This document shows positions 7,882 through 17,403 of a DNA stretch of 64,000 nucleotides, piece by piece. Numbering within the stretch: position 1 is the first letter of the stretch; the number at the start of each line of letters is the position of its first letter. Made by a program: the position numbers and the translations under genes. The notes beneath the pieces were generated by a model, which was not told where the DNA came from, ran no database searches, and saw only the letters and a list, made by a program, of their open reading frames with translations. Origin of the DNA: Cytobacillus firmus (GTDB lineage Bacteria; Bacillota; Bacilli; Bacillales; Cytobacillaceae); assembly GCF_023657595.1 (NCBI RefSeq), contig NZ_CP098323.1, positions 1,388,001 through 1,452,000 of the forward strand, read 5' to 3'.

Positions 7882-8757
7882 TTACCCGGAATATCTCCAG
7901 AAATTACCGTATTTTGCAGGTACATATTCAGCGATTTGCTTTAGCTGAAGCTTTTTCATTTCCTTGTTCACTTCGCTGTCTGTCATATCGTATACTACGG
8001 AGATCTCCTTGCTGGCCACCAGCTTAAAATATTTTAAGAAATATTCCAGGGGCGGAAGAGGAGAACGCTCAGGTTTAGCAGGCAGCATTTCTTCCAAAAT
8101 CTGTTCATAAATTTCATAAGGATAATACCCGGTTACTTTGATGCCTTCATCTTCTATGTTTTCATTGAAAAAGACAAGAGTTGGTATTTCTTGAACATCC
8201 ATTTCAGAAGTTATTTTTAAATCGCATTGAAAAGCTTTGGCTGCACTATCTGAATGAATATCAGAAACAAATTCTACTACATCAAGACCGACTTCCTTAG
8301 CACAATCCTTTAGGACCTCAAAATTTGACACATTCTGCTTTTCAAGAAATAAAACTTCCTGGAGCTTGCGTAAAAATCTGATGCCAGCTTTTCTCCCCTG
8401 TAATTCAGCCGCTTTAATTGCAACTGAAGCCAGATGCGGGGAAGAAATTGGATTTTCGAACCAGAGGTTTCCATCACATGACATTCCAGAGCGGCTTGCA
8501 GTTTTTTCCCACAAATCAGCAATGTTTTCGTAGTTTTGTCTTTTCCCCATATTTAAAGTTGCCAGTCTGCCGCTTAATACATGCTTTATGGAGAAATAGC
8601 GGCCGTATTCAATCAGAAGCTTTTTTAAGGTTGGCTCCAGAGCCCAGCATTCAGGGCAAAGCGGGTCAACAAACATATAGACTTCTATGGGTTTTTTTTC
8701 ACTGCCATAGCAATGTGGTGACGTGAACTTGATTTCATTGGATTCTCGCATATTCAC
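7882..8757 (-). CDS. spxH: ClpXP adaptor SpxH (YjbH)
   Basis: A 291-aa DsbA-like thioredoxin-fold protein that binds Spx and speeds its degradation by ClpXP. The block [13 protein letters not shown] holds C34-P-E-C37. Other conserved stretches are [20 protein letters not shown] and the C-terminal [11 protein letters not shown]. The N-terminus has H15-C16, corresponding to the His/Cys-rich zinc-sensitive N-terminus of B. subtilis YjbH. Its start overlaps the end of yjbI by 4 nt (ATGA), indicating translational coupling. Together with spx and mecA, three Clp-related genes lie within 6 kb. Confidence 0.95.
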   Translation of the reverse strand: MNMRESNEIKFTSPHCYGSEKKPIEVYMFVDPLCPECWALEPTLKKLLIEYGRYFSIKHVLSGRLATLNMGKRQNYENIADLWEKTASRSGMSCDGNLWFENPISSPHLASVAIKAAELQGRKAGIRFLRKLQEVLFLEKQNVSNFEVLKDCAKEVGLDVVEFVSDIHSDSAAKAFQCDLKITSEMDVQEIPTLVFFNENIEDEGIKVTGYYPYEIYEQILEEMLPAKPERSPLPPLEYFLKYFKLVASKEISVVYDMTDSEVNKEMKKLQLKQIAEYVPAKYGNFWRYSG

Positions 8758-9158
8758 GGGCTATCACCTTTCACTCCGGCCTCGGGTGTATTGATCATAT
8801 GCTGAGCAGTGAGCACAAGCCTGGAGAAAAAGTCTTCCCTCAATTGTCCATCCAGCCCGATATGGTCCATCGCTTCATTCATGCATGAAAGCCAGGCCCT
8901 TGCCCGGGTTTCTGTTATAGGAAATGGCATGTGCCGCGCGCGAAGCATAGGATGTCCATGTTCTGAAGTATATAAAGGAGGTCCCCCTAAATACTGAGTC
9001 ATAAATTGTTTTTGTTTTCTGGCTGTTTCTGTCAGGTCATCTGGAAAAATAGGAACGAGATCAGGATGTTGTCCTACGCGCAGGTAAAAAGCGTCAATTA
9101 GCTGGTGAAGCTTTTCCTCACCAATAGCGTCGAAGGGAGTGTGCATTTTCTCGGCCAT
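8754..9158 (-). CDS. yjbI: Group II truncated hemoglobin (YjbI)
   Basis: A 134-aa 2-on-2 globin. The proximal haem ligand is H76 (RARHMPF); Y25 (B10) and W89 (G8, ARAWLSC) are the distal residues typical of group II. It binds oxygen and may handle peroxide or NO. It is the first gene of the yjbI-spxH operon; pairing with the Spx adaptor suggests a role in redox or oxidant response, which is inference. AAAGGAG precedes the ATG. Confidence 0.95.
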   Translation of the reverse strand: MAEKMHTPFDAIGEEKLHQLIDAFYLRVGQHPDLVPIFPDDLTETARKQKQFMTQYLGGPPLYTSEHGHPMLRARHMPFPITETRARAWLSCMNEAMDHIGLDGQLREDFFSRLVLTAQHMINTPEAGVKGDSP

Positions 9159-9366
9159 ATTTAAAACTCCTTTTATGAGTTAATCATTGTAAAAAAACTT
9201 CCTATTTAATATTAATTGCTGTAATCTCTTTTTATTTTATCAATGAGGGATTTATATCTCAAACAAATAGCTTACTGTGCCCTATTAACGTTTCCTTGGC
9301 CAGCTTATTTTTTAGTATGGGTTAAGCCCTTTCTGTCAATCCGGAACATTTTCTAAAAAAGCACAT

Positions 9367-9394
9367 GAAAAAGCCGCCCGGTAAATCGGGCGGC
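9367..9394 (-). terminator. Terminator after yjbJ
   Basis: GCCGCCCG pairs with CGGGCGGC; on the minus strand a TTTTT tail follows. Confidence 0.85.
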
Positions 9395-9405
9395 AGTCAG
9401 GAAGC

Positions 9406-10047
9406 TTAAGCCATAAACGAAGTGGTAACCTTCTTTATGTAATTTAGGGTTTCTCTAAAAGGCGGTATACCCCCGTATTTATCCACATTTCCAGGTCCGG
9501 CATTATAGGCTGCCAGTGCCAGTTCTACATTATCCCCATATCTGTCCATCATTTGCCGTAAATATTTGACTCCTGCAAAAATATTTTCTGCAGGGTCGAA
9601 GATATTTCTAACACCAAGCCCCCTGGCTGTTTCCGGCATTAGCTGCATCAAGCCGGAAGCACCTGCATGACTGACGGCATTCGGATTAAAGTTTGACTCC
9701 TGCTTAATGACTGACTTAATCAGATTAACAGGTACATTAAACATATCTGATGCTTTTTGAATCAGATCATCAAAATCACTTTTTGAAGATTCGGCTAACT
9801 TGGTTAGCTTAACAGGCGGTAGAGCAGCAGCTGCAGGAGAATCGGTTTGTAAAGCGCTAATATAAGGCTTTAAAGACGCAACTGCTCCAAGTCCGCCGGT
9901 AGTTTGATGTGATGAACCATTGTTTTCCGAAACCAGCCCTGCCAGCAGCTCTTGAAACAGAGGGTTAGAAGCATTTGTTTGTTTAGAGTTATTTAATCCT
10001 TGCAGTGCCTGCAGCTCCATCAATAGTTTTAGCTGATCTATGTTCAT
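9406..10047 (-). CDS. yjbJ: Lytic transglycosylase YjbJ
   Basis: The start is the ATG at 10047, 213 aa; the upstream in-frame TTG would place the AAGGAG ribosome site inside the gene. The C-terminal SLT domain (about 95-210) has the catalytic glutamate E117 in KQESNFNP, then [10 protein letters not shown] and [12 protein letters not shown]. It cleaves peptidoglycan glycan strands to 1,6-anhydro products. There is no obvious signal peptide; the N-terminal 90 residues are low in complexity ([13 protein letters not shown]). It follows yjbK by 32 nt, so the two are probably one transcript. Confidence 0.9.
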   Translation of the reverse strand: MNIDQLKLLMELQALQGLNNSKQTNASNPLFQELLAGLVSENNGSSHQTTGGLGAVASLKPYISALQTDSPAAAALPPVKLTKLAESSKSDFDDLIQKASDMFNVPVNLIKSVIKQESNFNPNAVSHAGASGLMQLMPETARGLGVRNIFDPAENIFAGVKYLRQMMDRYGDNVELALAAYNAGPGNVDKYGGIPPFRETLNYIKKVTTSFMA

Positions 10048-10079
10048 TGTATTGCTCCTTGGCAAAAGGCCAGTTTCTA

Positions 10080-10670
10080 TTAGGCCTTTTGCTGTCTGTA
10101 TTTTTCGTTATAAAACCTCTTAATTTTATTTTCGGTCTTCCTGACAGGAATGTTAAGCTGCTGAAGTAAATTAAGAAAAACCATTTGGCCATCCTTCCGA
10201 TCATCTACTTCAAATTCTATCTCAAAATCTTCCTTATCTAAATAGCGGCTGTGATCAAGAACAGCCAATCCTTTATTGTATTCCTTTTCTGCACGTTTTG
10301 TTGTGAGAGTGCCAAAGTATCGAAGGTTATCTGTCTTTATGCCAAGCTCTTCTAAGGACTTTTTTATCTGTTCCCTTGGGATTTTCCCGGTCTGAATCAT
10401 CTCTGCTGCTTCGGACTCAGAAAGATCTTCATTCGTCTCCAGCAGCCCTTCAGGGTGGGGCTGTTTAAGAGTCAATTCAAACGAGCCGTACTTATGCCTG
10501 ATCCTTAAGGCACTTCCTTTTTCCTTCAATAAAAAATCAGGTGTATCGAAATAATGATTCTCCTGTTCAGAAAAATCTTCACTTCTTAAATTTAAAAAAT
10601 TCATTAAAGCGGTAAATTCATCTGTGGTGATCATGTTTTTAAATTCGATTTCAATATTTTTATTAGACAA
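10080..10670 (-). CDS. yjbK: CYTH-domain protein YjbK (triphosphate tunnel metalloenzyme)
   Basis: A 196-aa CYTH protein. The signature ExExK is seen as E-I-E-F-K near the N-terminus, and basic/acidic tunnel strands recur ([27 protein letters not shown]). Such enzymes hydrolyse triphosphates with a divalent metal; the actual substrate is unknown for YjbK. The start is a TTG with GAGGTG 7 nt before it. It lies opposite and near to yjbM (RelQ), as in B. subtilis, so a nucleotide or polyphosphate link is possible but not shown. Confidence 0.88.
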   Translation of the reverse strand: MSNKNIEIEFKNMITTDEFTALMNFLNLRSEDFSEQENHYFDTPDFLLKEKGSALRIRHKYGSFELTLKQPHPEGLLETNEDLSESEAAEMIQTGKIPREQIKKSLEELGIKTDNLRYFGTLTTKRAEKEYNKGLAVLDHSRYLDKEDFEIEFEVDDRKDGQMVFLNLLQQLNIPVRKTENKIKRFYNEKYRQQKA

Positions 10671-10785
10671 GCCTGTACACCTCAGCTATAAGTAATTATC
10701 TGTATTATCTCCTTATTAAGCATGGACTTCAATCCTTTGAAGATCTTTTTAGGCTTGTGATAAATTCATTCAGGGGAGTTTGCTT

Positions 10786-10817
10786 CCTGCTGCTGTAAAA
10801 ATTGCAGCAGGGGTTTT
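10786..10817 (+). promoter_or_regulatory. Hairpin in the yjbL leader
   Basis: CCTGCTGC and GCAGCAGG are separated by 10 nt and followed by GGTTTTAC. It lies 52 nt before yjbL and looks like a weak terminator or attenuator. No plus-strand gene precedes it closely. Confidence 0.45.
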
Positions 10818-10868
10818 ACTGTCCATAAAATCTGCGATAGAATAGGTAATGACAATGGAGGTAGAAAA

Positions 10869-11246
10869 ATGAAACAGAAACTTACAATTGTAAATGCAGA
10901 ATGGATAGGAAATGAATTAATCTTGGGAATAGAGTCTGGGACCGTTTCAGGTTTAACCGCTATGCAGCAAATATTAGCTGATTCCGACAATCTTTCATTT
11001 ATTTATATAGCAGAGAAAAACGATGACTATACATATATTTCCCTTCCGGAAACAGTCTGGCCGGAATTAAAAAAGGCACTTGATGGCCACATGAGGGTTT
11101 ATGCTTCTGACATTAATCAAGCTCGCCTTGAGCTTGCAGGATTTCATGAGGAATTAGGAGACTTAATCGAAAATATCCGAGGGAACAGCAATTACGGAAA
11201 TGAAATGGTAGAAAAAGTAGAGAATGTATTCCAGCTGAATGTTTAA
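10869..11246 (+). CDS. yjbL: UPF0738 family protein YjbL
   Basis: A 125-aa soluble acidic protein of the UPF0738 family, named from its position and composition (TYISLPETVWPELKKAL, ELAGFHEEL). No catalytic motif is visible and no function is established. GGAGG is 8 nt before the ATG. It heads the yjbL-relQ-nadF-yjbO run and lies about 120 nt before relQ. Confidence 0.85.
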   Translation: MKQKLTIVNAEWIGNELILGIESGTVSGLTAMQQILADSDNLSFIYIAEKNDDYTYISLPETVWPELKKALDGHMRVYASDINQARLELAGFHEELGDLIENIRGNSNYGNEMVEKVENVFQLNV

Positions 11247-11365
11247 GCGGCTTAATACTTGGATATAGAGATAGGCTATGTATTTGAACAGAGATCAATT
11301 TTGCTGATTTACAGGTGCAGTACGGTTGCCGTCTTTTTTATTTCGGATATTTGGTGGTGTTGCAG

Positions 11366-12004
11366 GTGAAGCATTGGGACTTATTTTTGGCGCCATATAA
11401 GCAGGCGGTTGAAGAGTTGAAAATAAAGCTAAAAGGCATGAGAAGCCAATTTGAAATGGATTCTTCCCATTCTCCGATTGAATTTGTTACCGGAAGGGTA
11501 AAGCCAATTGCCAGCATTTTAGATAAGGCAAATCAAAAAGGCATTCCACTCGACAGATTGGAATCAGAAATGCAGGATATTGCCGGTGTAAGAATGATGT
11601 GCCAATTTGTTGATGATATTAAGAGAGTGGTTGAACTATTAAGACAAAGAAATGACTTTGAAATAGTTGAAGAAAGAGATTATATATCTCATAAAAAAGC
11701 AAGCGGTTACCGTTCTTACCACGTCGTGATCCGTTATCCAGTTCAGACGATCAAGGGAGAAAAGAAAATACTTGCGGAGATTCAGATCAGAACTCTTGCC
11801 ATGAATTTCTGGGCCACGGTTGAACATTCCCTGAACTACAAATATAAGGGCCAATTTCCTGAGGATATTCAGATGAGGCTTCAGCGGGCGGCAGAGGCTG
11901 CTTTCAGGCTTGATGAAGAAATGTCACTCATTCGCGGTGAAATCCAGGATGCCCAGGCATTCTTTACAAGAAAAAAAGAAAAACAGCAAAAGGGAGAAAA
12001 CTAA
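11366..12004 (+). CDS. relQ: Small alarmone synthetase RelQ/SasB (GTP pyrophosphokinase)
   Basis: A GTG at 11366 gives 212 aa beginning MKHWDLFLAPYKQAV, matching B. subtilis YjbM (211 aa); GGTGGTG precedes it. The Rel/Spo synthetase motifs are present: QDIAGVRMMCQFVDD, SGYRSYHVVIRYP and EIQIRTLAMNFWATVEHSLNYKY. It makes (p)ppGpp from ATP and GTP/GDP. There is no hydrolase or regulatory domain, as expected for a small synthetase. It is followed 26 nt later by NAD kinase, so it is operon-linked. Confidence 0.95.
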   Translation: MKHWDLFLAPYKQAVEELKIKLKGMRSQFEMDSSHSPIEFVTGRVKPIASILDKANQKGIPLDRLESEMQDIAGVRMMCQFVDDIKRVVELLRQRNDFEIVEERDYISHKKASGYRSYHVVIRYPVQTIKGEKKILAEIQIRTLAMNFWATVEHSLNYKYKGQFPEDIQMRLQRAAEAAFRLDEEMSLIRGEIQDAQAFFTRKKEKQQKGEN

Positions 12005-12030
12005 CAGTATAAAAGAGGAGCTTGGATAAG

Positions 12031-12825
12031 ATGAAATTTGCCATTACCTCAAAAGGAGATTCAAAATCGAATACACTCATGCACAAAATGAGAACCTATT
12101 TATTGGACTTCGAGCTTACATATGATGAAGAAGAGCCTGATATAGTCATATCGGTAGGCGGGGATGGCACTTTACTCTATGCCTTTCACCGATACAGCAG
12201 CCGCCTGGACAAGACCGCCTTTGTTGGTATACACACAGGCCATCTTGGCTTTTATGCAGACTGGGTTCCGGAGGAAATCGAAAAGCTTGTCATTGCAATT
12301 GCCAAAACCCCGTATCAGGTAATTGAATATCCGCTCCTTGAAGTGATTATCCGCTACCAGCATGGCGGGAAAGAAACCCGTTATCTTGCATTAAATGAAT
12401 CTACGGTCAAGGCTGTAGAAGGTACCTTAGTTATGGATGTGGAAATACGAGGCCAGCATTTTGAACGGTTCCGCGGAGATGGCCTGTGTGTTTCTACACC
12501 ATCAGGAAGCACAGCATATAATAAGGCGCTTGGAGGGGCAATTCTGCACCCTTCTTTGCCTGCCATCCAGCTTGCTGAAATGGCTTCCATTAATAATAAG
12601 GTATTCCGTACAGTGGGCTCGCCGCTCGTACTGCCGGCCCACCATACATGCATGCTGAAGCCGGTGAATGAACCGGATTTCCAAATTACTATTGATCATT
12701 TGACCCTTCTTCATAAAGATGTAAAGTCAATTCAATTCAGAGTGGCAGATGAAAAGATCCGTTTTGCGAGGTTCAGGCCATTTCCATTCTGGAAAAGGGT
12801 CCACGATTCTTTTGTTGCTGATTGA
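12031..12825 (+). CDS. nadF: NAD kinase
   Basis: The ATG at 12031 is used (264 aa; AGAGGAG 10 nt upstream); the earlier TTG at 12022 is too close to the ribosome site. It phosphorylates NAD+ to NADP+. The signature G43-G-D-G46 in [15 protein letters not shown] binds the nucleotide and D45 is catalytic; [15 protein letters not shown] and [10 protein letters not shown] are also conserved. The C-terminus [16 protein letters not shown] matches B. subtilis PpnKA. It sits in the yjbL-yjbO transcript. Confidence 0.97.
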   Translation: MKFAITSKGDSKSNTLMHKMRTYLLDFELTYDEEEPDIVISVGGDGTLLYAFHRYSSRLDKTAFVGIHTGHLGFYADWVPEEIEKLVIAIAKTPYQVIEYPLLEVIIRYQHGGKETRYLALNESTVKAVEGTLVMDVEIRGQHFERFRGDGLCVSTPSGSTAYNKALGGAILHPSLPAIQLAEMASINNKVFRTVGSPLVLPAHHTCMLKPVNEPDFQITIDHLTLLHKDVKSIQFRVADEKIRFARFRPFPFWKRVHDSFVAD

Positions 12826-12864
12826 AGAAAGGTCACCATCTGACAGAACAGGAGCCTGCAGCTC

Positions 12865-13767
12865 ATGGCACGTTTTGAATTACAATGGAAAATTACTGCC
12901 CGGGAGGCGGGCTTATTAATCAGGGAGTTTTTAAAAGACAATCATATTTCCAAAACTGCACTGACAGATATAAAATTTGACGGCGGCTTTATTCAGGTGA
13001 ATGGTCAGGAAGTAAATGTCCGTTATTTGTTAAGAGAAGGTGATGTTCTTCAGGTTGGATTCCCTGAAGAAGTTCCAAGTGAAGGCATGAAGGGGGAAGA
13101 CTTGCCCCTGAATATTCTTTATGAAGATGATTATCTTCTTGTAGTAAACAAGCCCGCAGGTGTGAATTCCATTCCTTCTAGAGAACATCCTACCGGAAGT
13201 CTGGCTAATCGGCTGATTGGATATTATCAGCGAATCGGCTTAAAGTCTGCTGCCCATATTGTGACACGACTGGATAGAGATACATCTGGCCTGGTTCTGA
13301 TTGCTAAACACAGGCATGTACATCATTTGTTCAGTGAACAGCAGCGCTCACGAAAAATCCATCGCATGTATCAAGCCTTTGCTGAAGGCTCAATCTGCCC
13401 GGATGCAGGAACAATAGAACAGCCGATTGCGCGAAAGAAAGACAGTATAATTGAGCGGGAAGTCAGTGAGGAAGGCCAATATGCATGTACACATTATCAG
13501 GTCATCGGCCGGCATAAAGAATTTACACACGTAAAACTGAAACTTGAAACTGGCAGAACTCATCAGATAAGAGTTCATTTGGCATGGCTTGGTTTTCCTC
13601 TTGCAGGTGACGAATTATACGGGGGCACAAGGCGGTTCATCAGGCGGCAGGCGCTGCACTGCTGCAGCCTTTCCTTCGAACATCCATTCCTGCACAAACC
13701 CCTTATATTTGATCAACCGCTTCCGGAAGACATGAATTGTCTTTTGTCGCAGTCTAACGGGCAGTAA
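12865..13767 (+). CDS. yjbO: RluD-family pseudouridine synthase YjbO, 3' end formed by a repeat
   Basis: A 300-aa RNA pseudouridine synthase. An S4-like N-terminus (HISKTALTDIKFDGGFIQVNG) precedes the catalytic block HIVTRLDRDTSGLVL, where the Asp of RLDRDTSG is the nucleophile. TGRTHQIRVHLAWLGFPLAGDELYGG is the conserved second motif. The RNA target is unknown. The last residues (about LLSQSNGQ) and the TAA stop are encoded by the left end of a tandem repeat that begins at 13743, so the native C-terminus has been replaced or trimmed. Confidence 0.92.
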   Translation: MARFELQWKITAREAGLLIREFLKDNHISKTALTDIKFDGGFIQVNGQEVNVRYLLREGDVLQVGFPEEVPSEGMKGEDLPLNILYEDDYLLVVNKPAGVNSIPSREHPTGSLANRLIGYYQRIGLKSAAHIVTRLDRDTSGLVLIAKHRHVHHLFSEQQRSRKIHRMYQAFAEGSICPDAGTIEQPIARKKDSIIEREVSEEGQYACTHYQVIGRHKEFTHVKLKLETGRTHQIRVHLAWLGFPLAGDELYGGTRRFIRRQALHCCSLSFEHPFLHKPLIFDQPLPEDMNCLLSQSNGQ

Positions 13768-13890
13768 GACCCCACTTCAAACTCAGCGAAATCAATGGAG
13801 GATAAGTGGGGTCAAACTGCCCGTAAAGGCCCGATTGGTTCAACTAACAATCAGTGGGGGATAAAGCCCCCTCACTGATTGAAGTTTCAC
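13743..13890 (+). repeat. Two-hairpin repeat, tandem unit 1 (148 bp)
   Basis: It begins TTTGTCGCAGTC, inside yjbO, and ends GAAGTTTCAC. It is nearly identical to units 2 and 3, differing by two substitutions and one C. Confidence 0.9.
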
Positions 13891-14039
13891 TTTATCGCAG
13901 TCTAACGGGCAGTAAGACCCCCACTTCAAACTCAGCGGAATCAATGGAGGATAAGTGGGGTCAAACTGCCCGTAAAGGCCCGATTGGTTCAACTAACAAT
14001 CAGTGGGGGATAAAGCCCCCTCACTGATTGAAGTTTCAC
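13891..14039 (+). repeat. Two-hairpin repeat, tandem unit 2 (149 bp)
   Basis: Hairpin 1: ACGGGCAGT, AA and GACCCCCACTT (13905-13926) pair with AAGTGGGGTC, AA and ACTGCCCGT (13953-13973). Hairpin 2: CAATCAGTG-GGGG pairs with CCCC-T-CACTGATTG (13997-14030). There is no ORF. Confidence 0.92.
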
Positions 14040-14188
14040 TTTATCGCAGTCTAACGGGCAGTAAGACCCCCACTTCAAACTCAGCGGAATCAATGGAGGA
14101 TAAGTGGGGTCAAACTGCCCGTAAAGGCCCGATTGGTTCAACTAACAATCAGTGGGGGATAAAGCCCCCTCACTGATTGAAGTTTCAC
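14040..14188 (+). repeat. Two-hairpin repeat, tandem unit 3 (149 bp)
   Basis: As far as I can read, it is identical to unit 2, which indicates recent tandem duplication or gene conversion. Confidence 0.92.
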
Positions 14189-14646
14189 TTTATCGCAGTC
14201 TAACGGGCAGTAAGACCCCCACTTCAAGACTCAGAGGAATCAAAGGAGGATAAGTGGGAGTCAAACTGCCCAATCTAGCTGCGGCTCCTAGGGGCTCGAG
14301 GTCATAGGCCAATCAGCTGATGGGAAGTAAATCACTTCCCACCATCTGCTCGTCTTATGCTTGTCACCCCTGGGCAAGTCGCCTCGCTTTATAATGTAAA
14401 GGCCCGAAAGAAGGACAAAGACTAATAACGCCACATCCTCCCAAAAGCTGACGCTTTCGGTCGTGCGATGTATCGCTGCCGTAGCTTTCCTTGTCCTGTG
14501 GCAACGTCTTTGTGACCCACATCCTCCCAAAAGCTGTCGCCTTTGGTCGTGCGATGCTCATGCTGACGAAGCCTTCCTTGTCCTGTGGGCCTCAACTAAC
14601 AATCAGTGGGGGATAAAGAGCTCCCCACTGATAGAAGTTTCACTTT
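14189..14646 (+). repeat. Composite repeat with inserted module (458 bp)
   Basis: It has the same left end and first hairpin as the tandem units and the same right end (CAGTGGGGG...GAAGTTTCACTTTA). Between them lies a module that starts near AGCTGCGGCTCCTAGGGGCT. The module carries two copies of a submodule ACATCCTCCCAAAAGCTG...TTCCTTGTCCTGTGG (14433-14508 and 14519-14588). Short open frames here are not credible genes. Confidence 0.88.
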
Positions 14647-14674
14647 AAAAAAGCCGGCATTTGCCGGCTTTTTT
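14647..14674 (-). terminator. Terminator after prpE (bidirectional)
   Basis: AAAAAAGCCGGC-ATTT-GCCGGCTTTTTT works on both strands; on the plus strand it closes the repeat array. Confidence 0.85.
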
Positions 14675-14676
14675 GG

Positions 14677-15411
14677 TTACATCTTCCTGAATTTCTCTTC
14701 AACATAAGGCATGCGGGATTGGACAGATAGCAATTGCATTTCCGGATATCTAAGCGCGGTTAACTTATTGCCAAAAACAGCGCCTGTATCAATATTATAG
14801 GTGTTATTAATTCTCCTCACTTCCTTTAAGGGAGTATGGCCATAGACGATTACAGCTTCGCCCTTATACTCTCTTGCCCAATCACGTCTTACAGGTGTGC
14901 CGTCCGGATTTTTTTCTCCTGTAATATCACCATACAGAACAAAAGTTTTTACTTTTGAAGAATGCTTCCCAATATAGCTTTCCTTAATTCCAGCATGTGC
15001 GATAACCAGTTTGTTATTATCGATTACATGATATAGAGGTGCGTTTTCATATAACTCCATAAATTTATGTCTTACCTCATCCTGTGCTTTGGGAGACAGC
15101 TGCTCATATTCAGCGACTGTTGTTTCAAGTCCATGTGTAATTTGCACTTTATTCCCTAAAAAGAAGCGGTAGAGTTTATTGCAATGGTTGCCCGGGACAT
15201 AGTATCCCAAGTTGTTTGCTGCAAGGTTATATACTGCTTCAATGACTGCAAGTGAATCTGGGCCTCTGTCAGTTAAGTCTCCCACAAAGGCCAGTTTTCT
15301 GTCGCTTGGATGTACAGGAAATCCCTTTTCCCAGATATAGTCCAGTTTAAAAGTCAGCTCCTTAAATTCAGCAAAGCAGCCGTGAATATCACCAATAATA
15401 TCTAGTCTCAT
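14677..15411 (-). CDS. prpE: Bis(5'-nucleosyl)-tetraphosphatase PrpE
   Basis: A 244-aa calcineurin-like phosphoesterase. Metal motifs in order: GDIHG near residue 7, [10 protein letters not shown] near 44, GNHCNK near 73, and a late GHTPLKEV. It hydrolyses diadenosine tetraphosphate asymmetrically and was described in B. subtilis with a role in spore germination signalling. AAAGGAG precedes the ATG. It is flanked on both sides by copies of the composite repeat, which separate it from yjbO and mgtE. Confidence 0.93.
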   Translation of the reverse strand: MRLDIIGDIHGCFAEFKELTFKLDYIWEKGFPVHPSDRKLAFVGDLTDRGPDSLAVIEAVYNLAANNLGYYVPGNHCNKLYRFFLGNKVQITHGLETTVAEYEQLSPKAQDEVRHKFMELYENAPLYHVIDNNKLVIAHAGIKESYIGKHSSKVKTFVLYGDITGEKNPDGTPVRRDWAREYKGEAVIVYGHTPLKEVRRINNTYNIDTGAVFGNKLTALRYPEMQLLSVQSRMPYVEEKFRKM

Positions 15412-15536
15412 TTTTTAGGCTCCTTTAAAGTTCTACTGTTATCATATCAATTTTCATAATATTTATCATAACGCATTATTTTTCCGCAGCAGATAAAGCT
15501 TTAACGATTTTAAGTTTAAAGAATGGGAAAATTAAA

Positions 15537-15903
15537 TTTATCGCAGTCTAACGGGCAGGGTAAGACCCCCACTTCAAAGAACCAGAGGAACCAATGGAGG
15601 ATAAGTGGGGGTCAAACTGCCCAAACTAGCTGCAGCTCCTAGGGGCTAAGTCAATTAGCTGATGGGGAGAAAGGCACTTCCCGCCATCTGCCCGTCTTAT
15701 GCTTGTCACCCCTGGGCAAGTCGCCTCGCTTTATAATGTAAAGGCCCGAAATAAGGACAAAGACTAAGAACGACACGTCCTCCCAAAAGCTGTCGCATTT
15801 GGTCGTGCGATGCTCATGCTGACGAAGCCTTCCTTGTCCTGTGGCCCTTAACTAATAATCAGCGGGGAGAAAATCACTCCCCACTGATTGAAGTTTCACT
15901 TTA
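15537..15903 (+). repeat. Composite repeat, second copy (367 bp)
   Basis: It begins TTTATCGCAGTCTAACGGGC and ends TTGAAGTTTCACTTTA. It has the inserted module with only one submodule copy (AAAAGCTGTCGCATTTGG, then GGTCGTGCGATG). It has the same orientation as the array at 13743-14646, with prpE in between. The mgtE leader begins right after it. Confidence 0.88.
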
Positions 15904-16011
15904 TGGATTGCTCAGAGACGACAAAAAAACAAAGATTTGCTAGTATAGTTAAGTACATTTTCCTGTTAGCCAACAGGGTATGGATGCTTTATGAGAGGAG
16001 GTTAATTTTGT

Positions 16012-17391
16012 ATGGAAGATCATGCAGAGGAAAGATCAGGATCTCAAATCAATGCCAGTCTTTTAATCCAATCTTTACAAAATGAAGAAATTGATATCTT
16101 TAGAAATGAATTTCTTGATATGCACCCATATGATCAGGCTTCATTTTTTAAAGATCTGGATGAGGACATCCGTGCAAAAATTTATCTTTATCTATCTCCA
16201 GAAGAAATGGCGGCTCTTTTTGAAAACCTGGAGATTGAGGAAGAAGATTATAAAGACGTTCTTGCCGAGATGAATCCCCACTATGCAGCAGATATGCTTT
16301 CAGAAATGTATGCCGATGATGCGGTTGATGTTTTAAATGAACTTGATAAAGACCAGGTTGTCAGCTATTTAACAATTATGGATGATGAATCGGCAAAAGA
16401 AATTAAGGATTTGCTTCATTACGAAGAATATACAGCAGGAAGTATTATGACAACTGAATTTGTCTCTCTGTCAGCCAATCAGACGGTTCGTTCTGCTATG
16501 TATATCTTAAAGAATGAAGCGCCAAGGGCTGAAACCATTTATTATGTGTACGTTGTAAATGACGAAAAGAAGCTTATTGGCGTCATTTCATTAAGGGATT
16601 TAATAGTAAGTGACGATGACACGATGATTTCAGAAATCACCAATGACAGAGTAGTTTCCGTATCTGTGGGTGAAGATCAGGAAGAAGTCGCAAGAAAAAT
16701 TAAGGACTATAACTTCCTGGCTGTTCCGGTTGTCGATTTTCAAAATCACTTGCTGGGTATTATTACAGTTGATGATGTTATGGATGTCATGGAAGAAGAA
16801 GCATCTGATGATTACTCCAAATTAGCTGCTGTATCAGATATGGATCATATTGACCGGAATCCAGTTTCTGCTGCGCGTAAACGGCTTCCATGGCTTATCA
16901 TCCTGCTGTTTTTGGGTATGTTAACTGCAAGCCTTATCGGAAGGTTTGAGAACACATTGGATAAGGTGGCCATACTGGCTGTTTTCATTCCTCTTATTGC
17001 AGGGATGGCCGGAAATACCGGGACTCAGGCATTGGCCGTTGCTGTCCGGGGAATTGCTACTGGAGACCTTGAGAAAGAAAACAAATGGAAATTGGTGATA
17101 AGGGAAGCAGGGACCGGCTTAATAAATGGAGGTATTTGCGGTATTCTTGTTACTTTCATTGTTTATTTCTGGAAAGGAAATTTCTTTCTGGGTGTTTTAG
17201 TTGGCGTCTCAATATTGTTTACATTGATCGTTGCCACCCTTGCAGGTGCACTGATCCCTTTACTGATGCACAGGATGAAAATTGACCCGGCAGTGGCGTC
17301 AGGTCCATTTATTACAACCATTAATGATCTGATCAGTATTTTAATTTATTTTGGAATGGCGACATTATTTATGAGTTATTTAACAGGTTAA
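16012..17391 (+). CDS. mgtE: Magnesium transporter MgtE
   Basis: A 459-aa channel-type Mg2+ transporter. The N-domain (about 1-130, with YADDAVDVLNELDKDQ) and a pair of CBS domains (about 135-255) sense intracellular Mg2+. A membrane domain (from about 290) contains GNTGTQALAVAVRG, the pore signature. GAGGAGG is 10 nt upstream. The leader is only about 110 nt and lacks the room for an M-box riboswitch, unlike B. subtilis mgtE. Only 12 nt separate it from the antiporter gene, so they form one operon. The gene is inserted relative to the B. subtilis prpE-yjbQ order. Confidence 0.95.
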   Translation: MEDHAEERSGSQINASLLIQSLQNEEIDIFRNEFLDMHPYDQASFFKDLDEDIRAKIYLYLSPEEMAALFENLEIEEEDYKDVLAEMNPHYAADMLSEMYADDAVDVLNELDKDQVVSYLTIMDDESAKEIKDLLHYEEYTAGSIMTTEFVSLSANQTVRSAMYILKNEAPRAETIYYVYVVNDEKKLIGVISLRDLIVSDDDTMISEITNDRVVSVSVGEDQEEVARKIKDYNFLAVPVVDFQNHLLGIITVDDVMDVMEEEASDDYSKLAAVSDMDHIDRNPVSAARKRLPWLIILLFLGMLTASLIGRFENTLDKVAILAVFIPLIAGMAGNTGTQALAVAVRGIATGDLEKENKWKLVIREAGTGLINGGICGILVTFIVYFWKGNFFLGVLVGVSILFTLIVATLAGALIPLLMHRMKIDPAVASGPFITTINDLISILIYFGMATLFMSYLTG

Positions 17392-17403
17392 GGGGGTTAT
17401 ATT

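Noticed and set aside
13743..14188. CRISPR array
   Set aside because: The units are about 149 bp and nearly identical throughout; there are no short repeats with unique spacers and no cas genes.
14288..14648. Open frames of 60-80 codons in the composite repeat (both strands)
   Set aside because: They lie wholly in repeat DNA, lack ribosome sites and are not preserved in the second copy at 15537.
15904..16011. M-box riboswitch before mgtE
   Set aside because: The leader is about 110 nt after the repeat and lacks the long conserved M-box helices.
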